Shown here piece after piece: positions 1 to 7,722 of a stretch of 36,385 bases of DNA (position 1 is the stretch's first letter; each line of letters starts with the position of its first letter). The notes under the pieces are model-generated. The model had not been told where the DNA came from, searched no databases, and worked only from the letters and a program-made list of their open reading frames with translations. Source of the DNA: Peribacillus sp. Bi96 (GTDB lineage Bacteria; Bacillota; Bacilli; Bacillales; DSM-1321); the NCBI RefSeq assembly GCF_918698115.1, contig NZ_CAKKLV010000034.1, positions 1 through 36,385 on the forward strand. Direction: 5' to 3'. A program made the translations under genes and the position numbers.

Positions 1-126
1 TCAAGATGAGATTTCCCATGGCGCAAGCTAGTAAGATCCCTGAAAGATGATCAGGTTGATAGGTCAGAGGTGGAAGCGTGGCGACATGTGGAGCTGACTG
101 ATACTAATAGATCGAGGACTTAACCA
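1..126 (+). rRNA. rrl: 23S ribosomal RNA, 3' end (partial)
   Basis: The sequence up to about 126 matches the well-conserved 3' terminus of Bacillus 23S rRNA, including the stretch around 94-125 (ctgactgatactaatag followed by atcgaggacttaacc). The gene enters from outside the window, so only its last bases are present. The exact mature end is uncertain by a few bases. A short A/T-rich spacer leads to 5S. Confidence 0.95.
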
Positions 127-190
127 ACGCTTTTTGAAAAATGAAATACCTTCTTATTATCTAGTTTTGAAGGAACAACGTTCCTGATAT

Positions 191-307
<117 letters not shown>

Positions 308-316
308 CATTTTAAA

Positions 317-343
317 GATCAGCCATCCGGCTGGTCTTTTTTT
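317..343 (+). terminator. Rho-independent terminator of the rrn operon
   Basis: gatcagcc (317-324) pairs with ggctggtc (329-336) around a 4-nt loop and is followed by seven T residues. It sits 10 bp after 5S and closes the rRNA operon. No tRNA genes follow 5S here. Confidence 0.9.
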
Positions 344-568
344 GTCGTTTGATTCCTTCTGAATTCTTGATTGAAACCAACTAAAAGGAAGAAACCGATA
401 AGACTCATATAAAGAATGTTAGAGGTAGTATAAGATAGTGTATAGGATAGGACATACTATAAATGTATCATCATATCTGTATAAGACATATGGACAGATT
501 GCTTCGTTTCTTTAGGGATATATGTTAAACTTAACTTAGTTCTGAAACTGTCATTGGGGGAATAGCCG

Positions 569-1408
569 ATGGATACCTCTGCTAAAGAAGAAATGATTTT
601 TTCGTTTGCTGAATGGTTGAGAGACCAAGGCAAATCAGATAATACGATCAAAACCTATACTGGTGTTCTTTCACAGTTTTGTGATCAGACACAAAAGATA
701 TTGTTGGAAATCCAATCTGAAGATGTTCAAGACTATCTTGACAATTTAGAAAATTGCAAGAAAAGTCCAGGGACAATTGAAAAACACTATATCGCTCTAA
801 ATGTATTCTTTAAATTTTTGGGTACGCCACAAATAATGCTTACTGTTGAACGTAAGATAAAAGAGCAGAAGCATGAGGTGCCTGAAACTTTAAGTATAAA
901 AGAGCAGGAAATCCTGTTAAGAGATATAGAAGCAGAGGGAAATCTAAGGAACATTGCCATCGTATACCTGTTGTTACATACTGGAATTCGTGTATCTGAA
1001 TTATGTGACTTGAATGGTCGGGACGTCATCATGGATACAGAGAAAAATTATATTGTTGTCAGGAACGCAAAAGGTGAAATTGATAGGAACGTTCCCCTTA
1101 CATTATCGGCTATCCAACATGTGAAAAATTATCTTTATTCTTTAAAAGAAAAAGCAGACCCGCTGTTCATTTCAAGTTATAATCAAAGGATTACACCGAG
1201 GTCAGTTCAATATATATTGAAAAAATACAATGTGCACCCACATAAATTGCGTCATACATTTTGCCAAAGGCTAGTGGATAATGGAATAGATATACAAACA
1301 ATATCAAAGCTTGCCGGTCATAAAGATTTAAACGTAACGAAGCGTTATTTAAAAGAAAAATCGCTGGATCTTGAAAATGCGATAGATCAAACTTTCACTA
1401 AACATTAA
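569..1408 (+). CDS. Tyrosine recombinase / phage-type integrase (XerC/XerD-like)
   Basis: 279-aa site-specific recombinase that should cut and rejoin DNA through a covalent 3'-phosphotyrosine. Residues 7-90 form a SAM-like core-binding domain (FAEWLRDQGKSDNTIKTY). Residues 105-265 form the catalytic domain with the full set visible: R141 in HTGIRVSEL, K168 in NAKGE, H225 and R228 in HKLRHTF, H251 in LAGHKDL, and nucleophile Y260. It therefore looks intact. The start follows a weak GGGGGA. It stands alone between an rRNA operon and a convergent RND gene, with its own terminator and no excisionase, att repeat or transposition partner. The length suits a Xer or solitary transposon-type integrase (family knowledge). 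It is probably not the housekeeping XerC, which normally sits with codV/hslVU, nor RipX/XerD. Its recombination target is unknown. Confidence 0.9.
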   Translation: MDTSAKEEMIFSFAEWLRDQGKSDNTIKTYTGVLSQFCDQTQKILLEIQSEDVQDYLDNLENCKKSPGTIEKHYIALNVFFKFLGTPQIMLTVERKIKEQKHEVPETLSIKEQEILLRDIEAEGNLRNIAIVYLLLHTGIRVSELCDLNGRDVIMDTEKNYIVVRNAKGEIDRNVPLTLSAIQHVKNYLYSLKEKADPLFISSYNQRITPRSVQYILKKYNVHPHKLRHTFCQRLVDNGIDIQTISKLAGHKDLNVTKRYLKEKSLDLENAIDQTFTKH

Positions 1409-1422
1409 CCTATAGAAGCTAA

Positions 1423-1450
1423 AAAGGAAGACGGAGTCTTTCTTTTTTTT
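1423..1450 (+). terminator. Terminator after the tyrosine recombinase gene
   Basis: aaaggaagac (1423-1432) pairs with gtctttcttt around a 3-nt loop, with a continuing T run to 1450. It begins 14 bp after the recombinase stop codon. Confidence 0.8.
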
Positions 1451-1623
1451 GTTCCTATAAACAAACTAATTTAGTCCATAGGGGTCCGTCTAAGAAGGAA
1501 GCTGAGAGATGAAGCCATTAGGGGAGCAGGAGGTAGTTAAGCCTTGAAATGGGCTGTATTTAGCTTATATACTCATTCATATGGATGAGTTGATGAGGCA
1601 AGCTTCGATTCATTTGATCAAGA

Positions 1624-1658
1624 AAAGAGAGAGGGCATCCCATAATAGGGATGCCCTC
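1624..1658 (-). terminator. Terminator of the swrC-type gene (minus strand)
   Basis: A perfect 11-bp stem, gagggcatccc (1631-1641) with gggatgccctc (1648-1658), lies just beyond the 3' end of the RND gene. On the minus strand it is followed by a pyrimidine/T-rich tail (tctcttttct). The interval 1451-1623 holds no gene that I can support. Confidence 0.75.
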
Positions 1659-1663
1659 CATTC

Positions 1664-4600
1664 TTATTTAGCTGTTTTTTTCTTCTTTTTGCCTATTTTC
1701 ATGATTACTTCATAAACTACCGGTACTATGACAAGTGTAAGCAGTGTAGAACTCACTAGTCCTCCGATAACTGTTATTCCCAAACCTTGTGAAATTAATC
1801 CGCTGCCTTCTGCACCGATGGCCAGTGGTATTAAAGCACCGACTGTGGCAAGGGCGGTCATCAAGATTGGACGCAGTCGTGTTGATCCTGCCTCCAGTAA
1901 TGCCTCACGAGTAGATAAGCCCGAGTCTTCATTTTTGATTACACGGTCCACTAATACGATGGCATTGGTTACAACGATACCAATAAGCATGAGGACACCC
2001 ATCATAGCCGACACGCTGATGGTCTCACCTGCAATGAATAATCCTGCTAATGCCCCGATTACCGTAAATGGTAAGGAGAATAGAATGGCGATTGGTGCTA
2101 GACCGCCATGGAAAGTGACGACAAGGACAAAGTACACGATAGCAATTGCTGCTAACATAGCGATGCCAAGTTGAGTGAATGATTCTTGAATGTCTTCGGT
2201 TACTCCACCATAGTCAACGGAAACACTTGCAGGAAGGTCTAATTTATCAACTTCCTTTTGTACCTTAGCTGTTACTGCTGCTACATCATCCGATTTGATT
2301 GTTGCAGACACGTCGGCATAAATTTTCCCATCGCGACGGCTTATTGTGTCGGACGTCTTTCCTTCTTCGATTTTCACAAGCTCTTTTAATGGTATTTCCA
2401 TACCCATTGGAGAGGTGATCTTCGTATTCTCAAGATCTTTTTTATCTTCAAATGTCGTTTCTTCTGTCTCGACATATACTTTGACTTCTTCTCCATCTTT
2501 CTTAATTGTAGTTAGAGCATCATCTTTGTTCGAATTTGCAATGGACATACCAATTTGTGCAGCTGTTAGTCCAAGATCACTAAGCTTTTGCTGGTCCGCC
2601 ACTAGTGTATATTGCTCATACGCATCGGAAAGACTCGTATCAACATCTTTTAAGTCTTTGTTTTTCTTCATGATATTCTGAATATCATCGATTACCGGTT
2701 CAATATCTTTTTGTGTATTTCCATAAACATAAAGGGTGGTTTCATTACTTGATGTTGATGTGAATTCTTGTTGTTTCCATGTTCCGGGTGTATCAAGGCT
2801 AGTTAAATCTTTTATGATCTTTTCTTTCTTGTCCCCGAAGTTTTCAGTGTCTTCATCATAGATTACATAGAAGAGAGCCGAGTTACCCGAGCCGCCCATC
2901 ATGCCGGACATCATGTTTTCCCCTAGTGTGTATTGAACGGTCTCCACATCATCTTTATCCATGAAATATTTTTCTACTTTTTCGGTTTGTTTTTCAATAT
3001 CCTCTTTTAGTTCACCTGGTGCTGGAGTGTAAGTAACGATGATCGTTTTTTCTTCATCTGCAGGCATGAAGCTGACACCGATACTTGGAATTAGGAATAA
3101 GCTGCCGACTAATAATACAATGGCCGTACCAAAAGTTATTAACTTATGGTTTAATGACCAATCCAGCGCTTTTCGGTAGAATAGAGATAGTTTGCTTGGC
3201 TTTTCTTCATGTGATTTTAATTCTTTTTCAGATAGTCCATTTTTAAATAAAGAGTCTGCCATGGCTGGAACAAGAGTGATGGCAATGATTAATGATGCAA
3301 CTAAGGCAAACACCATTGTTAATGCGAATGGCATGAATAGTTCCCCAACTGCTCCCGTAACGCTCGCTAAAGGCAAGTAAACGGCTACAGTAACGATTGT
3401 TGATGATAGAATAGGGATGAACATTTCCTTAGTGGCAGAGCGTATTAATTCGCCGCCTTTTAATTGTTCGCCTTTTAAGGCCATTCTTCTATAGATATTT
3501 TCAATTACGACAATCGAGTCATCAACGACTCGGCCAATGGCAACTGTCATTGCACCTAGTGTCATGACATTTAATGAGATGTCCAATTGTTTGAGCACCA
3601 AAAGGGCTGCTAATAAAGATAATGGAATTGAAATGACAGAAATTAGAGTCGTTTTAAAGTTCCTTAGGAAAAGCATGATAACAATGACGGCAAACAGACA
3701 GCCGAAAATTGCCTTACTGATCATCGTTTCTACAGAATCTTTAATCGGTTTGGCTTGATCAAGCGTAGTATGTACGCTTACGCCTTTGAAATCTTCTTTG
3801 AAATTCGAAACTTCTTCTTTTACTTCGTCTACGATTGCAACCGTATCGGCATCAGGCGATCTTGTAACCTGGAGTCCGATCGATTCGCTGCCGTTTGTTC
3901 TTGAGATAGATTCAGCCTTACCGGTGATTTTAACTTCGGCAATGTCTGATAATTTAACATTTTGTGGTTGGACAGTATTTGGTGCCAGTCCAGGAGATAC
4001 TTGATTTGTATCAGGTGCACCTTGAGTTGGTGTTTCTGTTTTTGAACCACCCGTTAAAGGTATTTTAATACTTTTCAGGTCTTTTAATGTGGAGATGTTT
4101 CCATCAACAACGATCGTTTTTTCTTTATCTTCAAAGTTATATATGCCTAGTGGCATTTTGACGTTAGCAGCTTGGATTACCTTCTTCACAGTCTCTTCGT
4201 CGAGTCCGTATTGCGCCATCTTATCTTCATTGAATACAAGGCTGCCTTCATTTACTTGTTGTCCGGAAATTGAAACGGATGTTACACCGTCAATCCCTTC
4301 AAGTTTAGGTACTAACACCTCTTCGACGTTTTTTGTCAGGGCAGGCAAATCAGAATCCTTATCTGTTACACTGAGTGCGACAACTGGAAAAGCGTTTAAT
4401 TCCAATTTAGATACGCTTGGGTCATCCACTCCATCAGGTAGTTCTAATTTCTCTAATGCTTCTTTCACTTCTTTTACAGCGTCGTCCATATCCGTATCAT
4501 AATTATATTGTAATTGGATGGAAGAAACATTGGCCATGGAAGACGAACTGACTAATTCGACTCCTGATAAATTTGTGACTTTCTGTTCAATCTGTTCTGT

Positions 4601-4792
4601 GAGTTTATCTGCTACTTCTTCAGGTGCAGCTCCAGGGTATACGGTGGAAATGCTTATTAAAGGAGTTGAGATATTGGGAATGGTTTCTTGCTTCATGTTT
4701 AAACCAGAATATAAACCCGCTGCAACGATGATGATTGTAAGCAGCCAGATTGCCAGTTTATTTTTCAAAGAAAATTTAATTATAGAATTCAA
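1664..4792 (-). CDS. swrC: RND-family efflux transporter, SwrC/YerP type
   Basis: About 1042-aa inner-membrane RND pump, 12 TM helices expected, with two large extracytoplasmic loops. Family knowledge: B. subtilis SwrC (YerP) exports surfactin and is needed for swarming; the substrate here is unproven. Visible signs are the N-terminal TM1 (KNKLAIWLLTIIIVAAGL), the TM4 relay GRVVDDSIVVIENI near residue 420 with both aspartates intact, and the internally repeated TM block near the C-terminus ending in a Lys-rich tail. A Pro/Thr/Gln-rich insert (about residues 249-277) lies in the first periplasmic-type loop. I chose a TTG start at 4792: GGAGGG lies 7 nt upstream of it, and the protein then begins MNSIIKFSLKN, like SwrC (MKSIINFSLKN). 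An in-frame ATG at 4807 lacks a ribosome site. Divergent from a TetR regulator with shared operator motifs. Confidence 0.95.
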   Translation of the reverse strand: MNSIIKFSLKNKLAIWLLTIIIVAAGLYSGLNMKQETIPNISTPLISISTVYPGAAPEEVADKLTEQIEQKVTNLSGVELVSSSSMANVSSIQLQYNYDTDMDDAVKEVKEALEKLELPDGVDDPSVSKLELNAFPVVALSVTDKDSDLPALTKNVEEVLVPKLEGIDGVTSVSISGQQVNEGSLVFNEDKMAQYGLDEETVKKVIQAANVKMPLGIYNFEDKEKTIVVDGNISTLKDLKSIKIPLTGGSKTETPTQGAPDTNQVSPGLAPNTVQPQNVKLSDIAEVKITGKAESISRTNGSESIGLQVTRSPDADTVAIVDEVKEEVSNFKEDFKGVSVHTTLDQAKPIKDSVETMISKAIFGCLFAVIVIMLFLRNFKTTLISVISIPLSLLAALLVLKQLDISLNVMTLGAMTVAIGRVVDDSIVVIENIYRRMALKGEQLKGGELIRSATKEMFIPILSSTIVTVAVYLPLASVTGAVGELFMPFALTMVFALVASLIIAITLVPAMADSLFKNGLSEKELKSHEEKPSKLSLFYRKALDWSLNHKLITFGTAIVLLVGSLFLIPSIGVSFMPADEEKTIIVTYTPAPGELKEDIEKQTEKVEKYFMDKDDVETVQYTLGENMMSGMMGGSGNSALFYVIYDEDTENFGDKKEKIIKDLTSLDTPGTWKQQEFTSTSSNETTLYVYGNTQKDIEPVIDDIQNIMKKNKDLKDVDTSLSDAYEQYTLVADQQKLSDLGLTAAQIGMSIANSNKDDALTTIKKDGEEVKVYVETEETTFEDKKDLENTKITSPMGMEIPLKELVKIEEGKTSDTISRRDGKIYADVSATIKSDDVAAVTAKVQKEVDKLDLPASVSVDYGGVTEDIQESFTQLGIAMLAAIAIVYFVLVVTFHGGLAPIAILFSLPFTVIGALAGLFIAGETISVSAMMGVLMLIGIVVTNAIVLVDRVIKNEDSGLSTREALLEAGSTRLRPILMTALATVGALIPLAIGAEGSGLISQGLGITVIGGLVSSTLLTLVIVPVVYEVIMKIGKKKKKTAK

Positions 4793-4817
4793 ACTATTAC
4801 CCTCCATACTTATATTG

Positions 4818-4831
4818 TGACTAGTCGGTCA
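4818..4831. promoter_or_regulatory. Candidate YerO/TetR operator, swrC side
   Basis: TGACTAGTCGGTCA has TGAC...GTCA half sites and lies just downstream of the inferred swrC -10 box. A matching element occurs at 4933-4946 beside the regulator gene. Binding of two near-identical palindromes by the adjacent TetR protein is inference. Confidence 0.65.
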
Positions 4832-4839
4832 TAGACTCA

Positions 4840-4868
4840 AATATATAGTATAAGTATTATGATTGCAA
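4840..4868 (-). promoter_or_regulatory. Putative sigma-A promoter of the swrC-type gene
   Basis: On the minus strand TTGCAA (4863-4868) and TATATT (4840-4845) are separated by 17 bp. The first operator-like palindrome (4818-4831) begins 9 bp past the -10, where a bound repressor would block initiation. Confidence 0.55.
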
Positions 4869-4893
4869 TAGATAATAACTGTTAGTTTTATCG

Positions 4894-4922
4894 TTGTGAT
4901 TTCAAGGGTTTTGGGATACAAT
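4894..4922 (+). promoter_or_regulatory. Putative sigma-A promoter of the TetR-family regulator gene
   Basis: TTGTGA (4894-4899) and TACAAT (4917-4922) are separated by 17 bp. The second operator-like palindrome (4933-4946) lies over the expected start of transcription, which suggests autorepression. Confidence 0.55.
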
Positions 4923-4932
4923 ATGGATGAGA

Positions 4933-4946
4933 TGACTGAGTGGTCA
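4933..4946. promoter_or_regulatory. Candidate YerO/TetR operator, regulator side
   Basis: TGACTGAGTGGTCA shares the TGACT-N4-GGTCA frame with the element at 4818-4831. The reverse complements, TGACCACTCAGTCA and TGACCGACTAGTCA, give the consensus TGACC-N4-AGTCA. Confidence 0.65.
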
Positions 4947-4981
4947 TAAGTGGATAATATTTATTGGATAGGATGAATTTG

Positions 4982-5860
4982 ATGAATGAAAAACATAAAA
5001 TGATTATAGATAAGTCTGTTGAACTTTTCGCGGAGAAAGGCTATCATGCTACTTCCGTTCAGGAAATTGCTGAAAAGTGCGGGATAGCAAAGGGATCTTT
5101 TTATAATTACTTTAAATCGAAGGAAGAGTTGCTCGTCTCTATTTTTAAAAATTTTTATGAGGCGTTGACGGACTCTTTGCTCGATCTGGAGCTTGATGAT
5201 TCTTTATCAAGTAAAGACAAGTTTTTAAGGCAAATCACTGTTCATATTGAGCATGTGACAGGAAATACCAACTTCATTCAAATGCTGATGCAGGAACAAA
5301 TGGTTCATATCAGCAAAGAATTGGATAGTTTTTTACATTATATCCATGAAGAGGGCCTGATTTGGTGCAAGCGTAAAATCATTGAGTTATATCCAGATCT
5401 CTCGGCTGAGCTATTGCCTGATAGCACGATCATATTAGATTCCCTTTTCAAAGGATATATCGGAATGTTAATCAGAAAAAAAGATGCCTACGAAGTGGAA
5501 TTGTTACCTAACTTCATCTTGAACCGGATGGATTCGATTATCGTAAGCCTGCAAAACAAGGAAGATCCATTATTGAAGCAATTTCCATTACCAGAATGCT
5601 CTTTGCGGGAATTGAGCCCTAAAGAGGAAATCAATTCGATCATCGGCAGGATGTTGGAAGTGGAAACGCGTAAAGAAGAGGGAATGGAAACAAGTAAAAA
5701 TACGGAAGCTTTAAAGGCGATTCAAGAAGAGTTTCCTAAAGCTAAACCAAATTCGATTATCCTGGAAAGTCTTTTGTTGTTTTTGGAAAAAAATGAAAAA
5801 CGAAGTCCCCTTTGTTCAAAGCTTATCTTAACGATGAAGGATTATTTGATGAAATTATGA
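4982..5860 (+). CDS. yerO: TetR/AcrR-family transcriptional regulator, YerO-like
   Basis: 292-aa one-component repressor. Residues 1-50 are a classic TetR helix-turn-helix (LFAEKGYHATSVQEIAEKCG, then AKGSFYNYFKSKEELL); the rest is a long helical ligand-binding/dimerisation region. The length matches B. subtilis YerO more than the usual ~190-aa TetR, and the N-terminus (MNEKHKMIIDKSVELFAEKG) resembles YerO as I recall it. Start chosen at the ATG at 4982, 8 nt after an AGGAT site; in-frame starts at 4964 (TTG) and 4973 (ATG) lie upstream with poorer spacing. It is divergent from the SwrC-type exporter, as in B. subtilis, and very likely represses it. The inducing ligand cannot be read from the sequence. 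Confidence 0.9.
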   Translation: MNEKHKMIIDKSVELFAEKGYHATSVQEIAEKCGIAKGSFYNYFKSKEELLVSIFKNFYEALTDSLLDLELDDSLSSKDKFLRQITVHIEHVTGNTNFIQMLMQEQMVHISKELDSFLHYIHEEGLIWCKRKIIELYPDLSAELLPDSTIILDSLFKGYIGMLIRKKDAYEVELLPNFILNRMDSIIVSLQNKEDPLLKQFPLPECSLRELSPKEEINSIIGRMLEVETRKEEGMETSKNTEALKAIQEEFPKAKPNSIILESLLLFLEKNEKRSPLCSKLILTMKDYLMKL

Positions 5861-5871
5861 AGGCTTTACGG

Positions 5872-5895
5872 AAAGGGGCGTATAGCCTCTTTTTT
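5872..5895 (+). terminator. Terminator after the yerO-like gene
   Basis: aaaggggc (5872-5879) pairs with gcctcttt around the loop gtata and merges into a T run ending at 5895. It lies 11 bp past the regulator stop codon. Confidence 0.75.
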
Positions 5896-6020
5896 ATGTG
5901 GATACTTTGTGGAATTTTAATTCTGAATTTTCGAATATAAGATTGAGTTTCAACAGGTAGCCTTTAGGAAAAGGTAATTATAAAGAAGACAATTCTTGCT
6001 TTGAATATGGAGGCTACGTC

Positions 6021-6914
6021 ATGAGATGGAAAAAAGGAATGCTGATTTACAATAAAAAAGCCGGGAATGATAAACTCGAAAGAAATCTCGAGCAGTGTCT
6101 TCCGGTTATAGCTCCTCATATTGATGAGTTCCTTATTCTGCAAACGAAGGAAAAAGGCGATGCAAGTCGTTTCTGCTCGGAATATGGGGAAGACATGGAT
6201 GTTGTTTTTGTATTGGGAGGAGATGGAACCGTTCATGAGTGTGTTAATGGTCTTTCACCACTTGGAAAGAGGCCGCTGTTTGGGGTTTTACCTGGAGGGA
6301 CGTGCAATGACTTCTCCAGGACATTAAAGATTCCACAAAATGTTCGTCAAGCCTCGGAAGCACTTGTAAATGGCAAGGTTCGTTCAATTGACATAGGGCA
6401 GGCCGATGATGACTATTTTTCGAATTTTTGGGGTATTGGACTTATTTCTGACGCATCAAGCAATATTGATGAGCAGGAAAAAAATAAGTTCGGAAAGATC
6501 GGATATTTATTAAGTGCGGTTAGGACGATTGGAGATAATAACCCGTTTCCCTTTAAGCTCCAATATGATGGAAATATGATTGAAGGTGAAGCAATCATGA
6601 TTTTGGTCTTGAATGGATGTTATATTGGTACTAATTTATTGCCATTTCCCATGGTTAGTCCTGACGATGGGCTGCTTGACATTGCCATCTTAGAAAAAGC
6701 AAACCTTAGTGCATTTTTAGAAATAATAGCTATGAAACGTTCGTGGACTGAAAAACTGAGATCGGAGTCAGGGGTGACATATTTACAGGCTGATACTCTG
6801 ACCGTTGAAACTAATATGCCGCTTGATGTAGATATGGATGGAGAGATCTATAGCCAAACACCTACCCGGATTAAAGTCCTCGGTCATCATTTATCGGTAT
6901 TAACGCCGAATTAG
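6021..6914 (+). CDS. Diacylglycerol/lipid kinase family protein (YegS/BmrU/DgkB-like)
   Basis: 297-aa cytosolic or membrane-associated lipid kinase. The DAGK catalytic signature is present: an N-terminal IYNKKAG strand-loop, the nucleotide-binding FVLGGDGTVHECVNGL (GGDG at 66-69), and LPGGTCNDFSRTL. The C-terminal half carries the beta-sandwich with DGLLDIAIL and DVDMDGE. Family knowledge: such enzymes phosphorylate diacylglycerol or related lipids with ATP. It resembles the BmrU/YtlR branch as much as essential DgkB, so I give no symbol. In B. subtilis a DAGK gene (yerQ/dgkB) also follows yerP, so position supports a conserved neighbourhood. The start has an ideal GGAGG 8 nt upstream. The region 6915-7045 contains a T-rich stretch and the promoter of the next gene. 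Confidence 0.9.
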   Translation: MRWKKGMLIYNKKAGNDKLERNLEQCLPVIAPHIDEFLILQTKEKGDASRFCSEYGEDMDVVFVLGGDGTVHECVNGLSPLGKRPLFGVLPGGTCNDFSRTLKIPQNVRQASEALVNGKVRSIDIGQADDDYFSNFWGIGLISDASSNIDEQEKNKFGKIGYLLSAVRTIGDNNPFPFKLQYDGNMIEGEAIMILVLNGCYIGTNLLPFPMVSPDDGLLDIAILEKANLSAFLEIIAMKRSWTEKLRSESGVTYLQADTLTVETNMPLDVDMDGEIYSQTPTRIKVLGHHLSVLTPN

Positions 6915-6985
6915 AGAAGAGAGTATTAAATATTAAGGTAAGTGATATGTGTTTTTTTTGTTTCATTCATTCCTTATTTCTGCAT

Positions 6986-7013
6986 TTGCTTCCAAAATAA
7001 GATAAAATATAGA
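6986..7013 (+). promoter_or_regulatory. Possible promoter of the YknW-like gene
   Basis: TTGCTT (6986-6991) and TATAGA (7008-7013) are separated by 16 bp, about 20 bp ahead of a strong GGAGGA ribosome site. The match to sigma-A consensus is moderate. Confidence 0.35.
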
Positions 7014-7045
7014 ATGATATATCATTTTTTGCAGGAGGAACACAT

Positions 7046-7708
7046 ATGGTGTACCAGGTCAGATTGTTAAAGGGCATTTTAGAGCCCCATAGGAGTCGTT
7101 ACCAGCTGCAAAATGCAGAAGCGGTCACACGGCTTGGATGGAAACTACTATTATTATATTTTCTTAGTGTTATAGTTTTTGCAATTGGAGGATATTTCGG
7201 CATTGGCTCTGAGTCATTTTCCAAAGAAATCACAAAGATGACTGCTGATGAATTTGAAGCGGGAAAGTTGCTGATAGTTTGCGGTAATATTTTAGCAGGT
7301 CTATTTTATCCTTCTATATATATATTTTTATCTTCTCTATTCTTTTGGATTGTTACGGATATCCCATACATAAAATTAGTAATCGTTCAAATGATCATTT
7401 TTGGTTTGCAATTATTGGAGAAAATATTGCTGCTTCCTCTATTCGTATTAATGGATATCGGAAACGATGCTAACCCTTTTTCGTTGGGTGTCATCAGTCA
7501 GTATTTTCTAAGAAGTGATTACTTTATTCATTTTTTCAGCGAAATCACCATTTTTCAATTTCTTATTATTGTCCTGCAATATTTCTATTTAAAGGAATTT
7601 ACAGAACGAAATAAATATTTGGTCCTATCAATGACTGTTCTATTCTATTTGGCCACGTGGTTTGTTAAAGCCTTTTTAGCATATATCCAAGTGGGCGTAT
7701 TTGTATAA
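7046..7708 (+). CDS. Yip1-family membrane protein, YknW-like
   Basis: 220-aa polytopic membrane protein with about five hydrophobic spans (near residues 32-50, 78-103, 108-135, 165-183 and 193-215) and a soluble N-terminus. The layout and N-terminal LKGILEPHRSRYQLQ region resemble B. subtilis YknW and other Yip1-domain proteins, which work with an adaptor and ABC transporter in SdpC toxin protection (family knowledge). The ATG has AGGAGGA 8 nt upstream. The stop codon is 14 bp from the start of the adaptor gene, so the two are almost certainly cotranscribed. No ATP-binding cassette or permease gene is nearby. Function is assigned mainly through the neighbour; low similarity makes the YknW link tentative. 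Confidence 0.7.
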   Translation: MVYQVRLLKGILEPHRSRYQLQNAEAVTRLGWKLLLLYFLSVIVFAIGGYFGIGSESFSKEITKMTADEFEAGKLLIVCGNILAGLFYPSIYIFLSSLFFWIVTDIPYIKLVIVQMIIFGLQLLEKILLLPLFVLMDIGNDANPFSLGVISQYFLRSDYFIHFFSEITIFQFLIIVLQYFYLKEFTERNKYLVLSMTVLFYLATWFVKAFLAYIQVGVFV

Positions 7709-7722
7709 GGCGGGTGAAAAGA

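Noticed and set aside
1728..4820. Several long frames opposite swrC
   Set aside because: They are shadows of the strongly biased codons of the RND gene, with no ribosome sites and no recognisable products.
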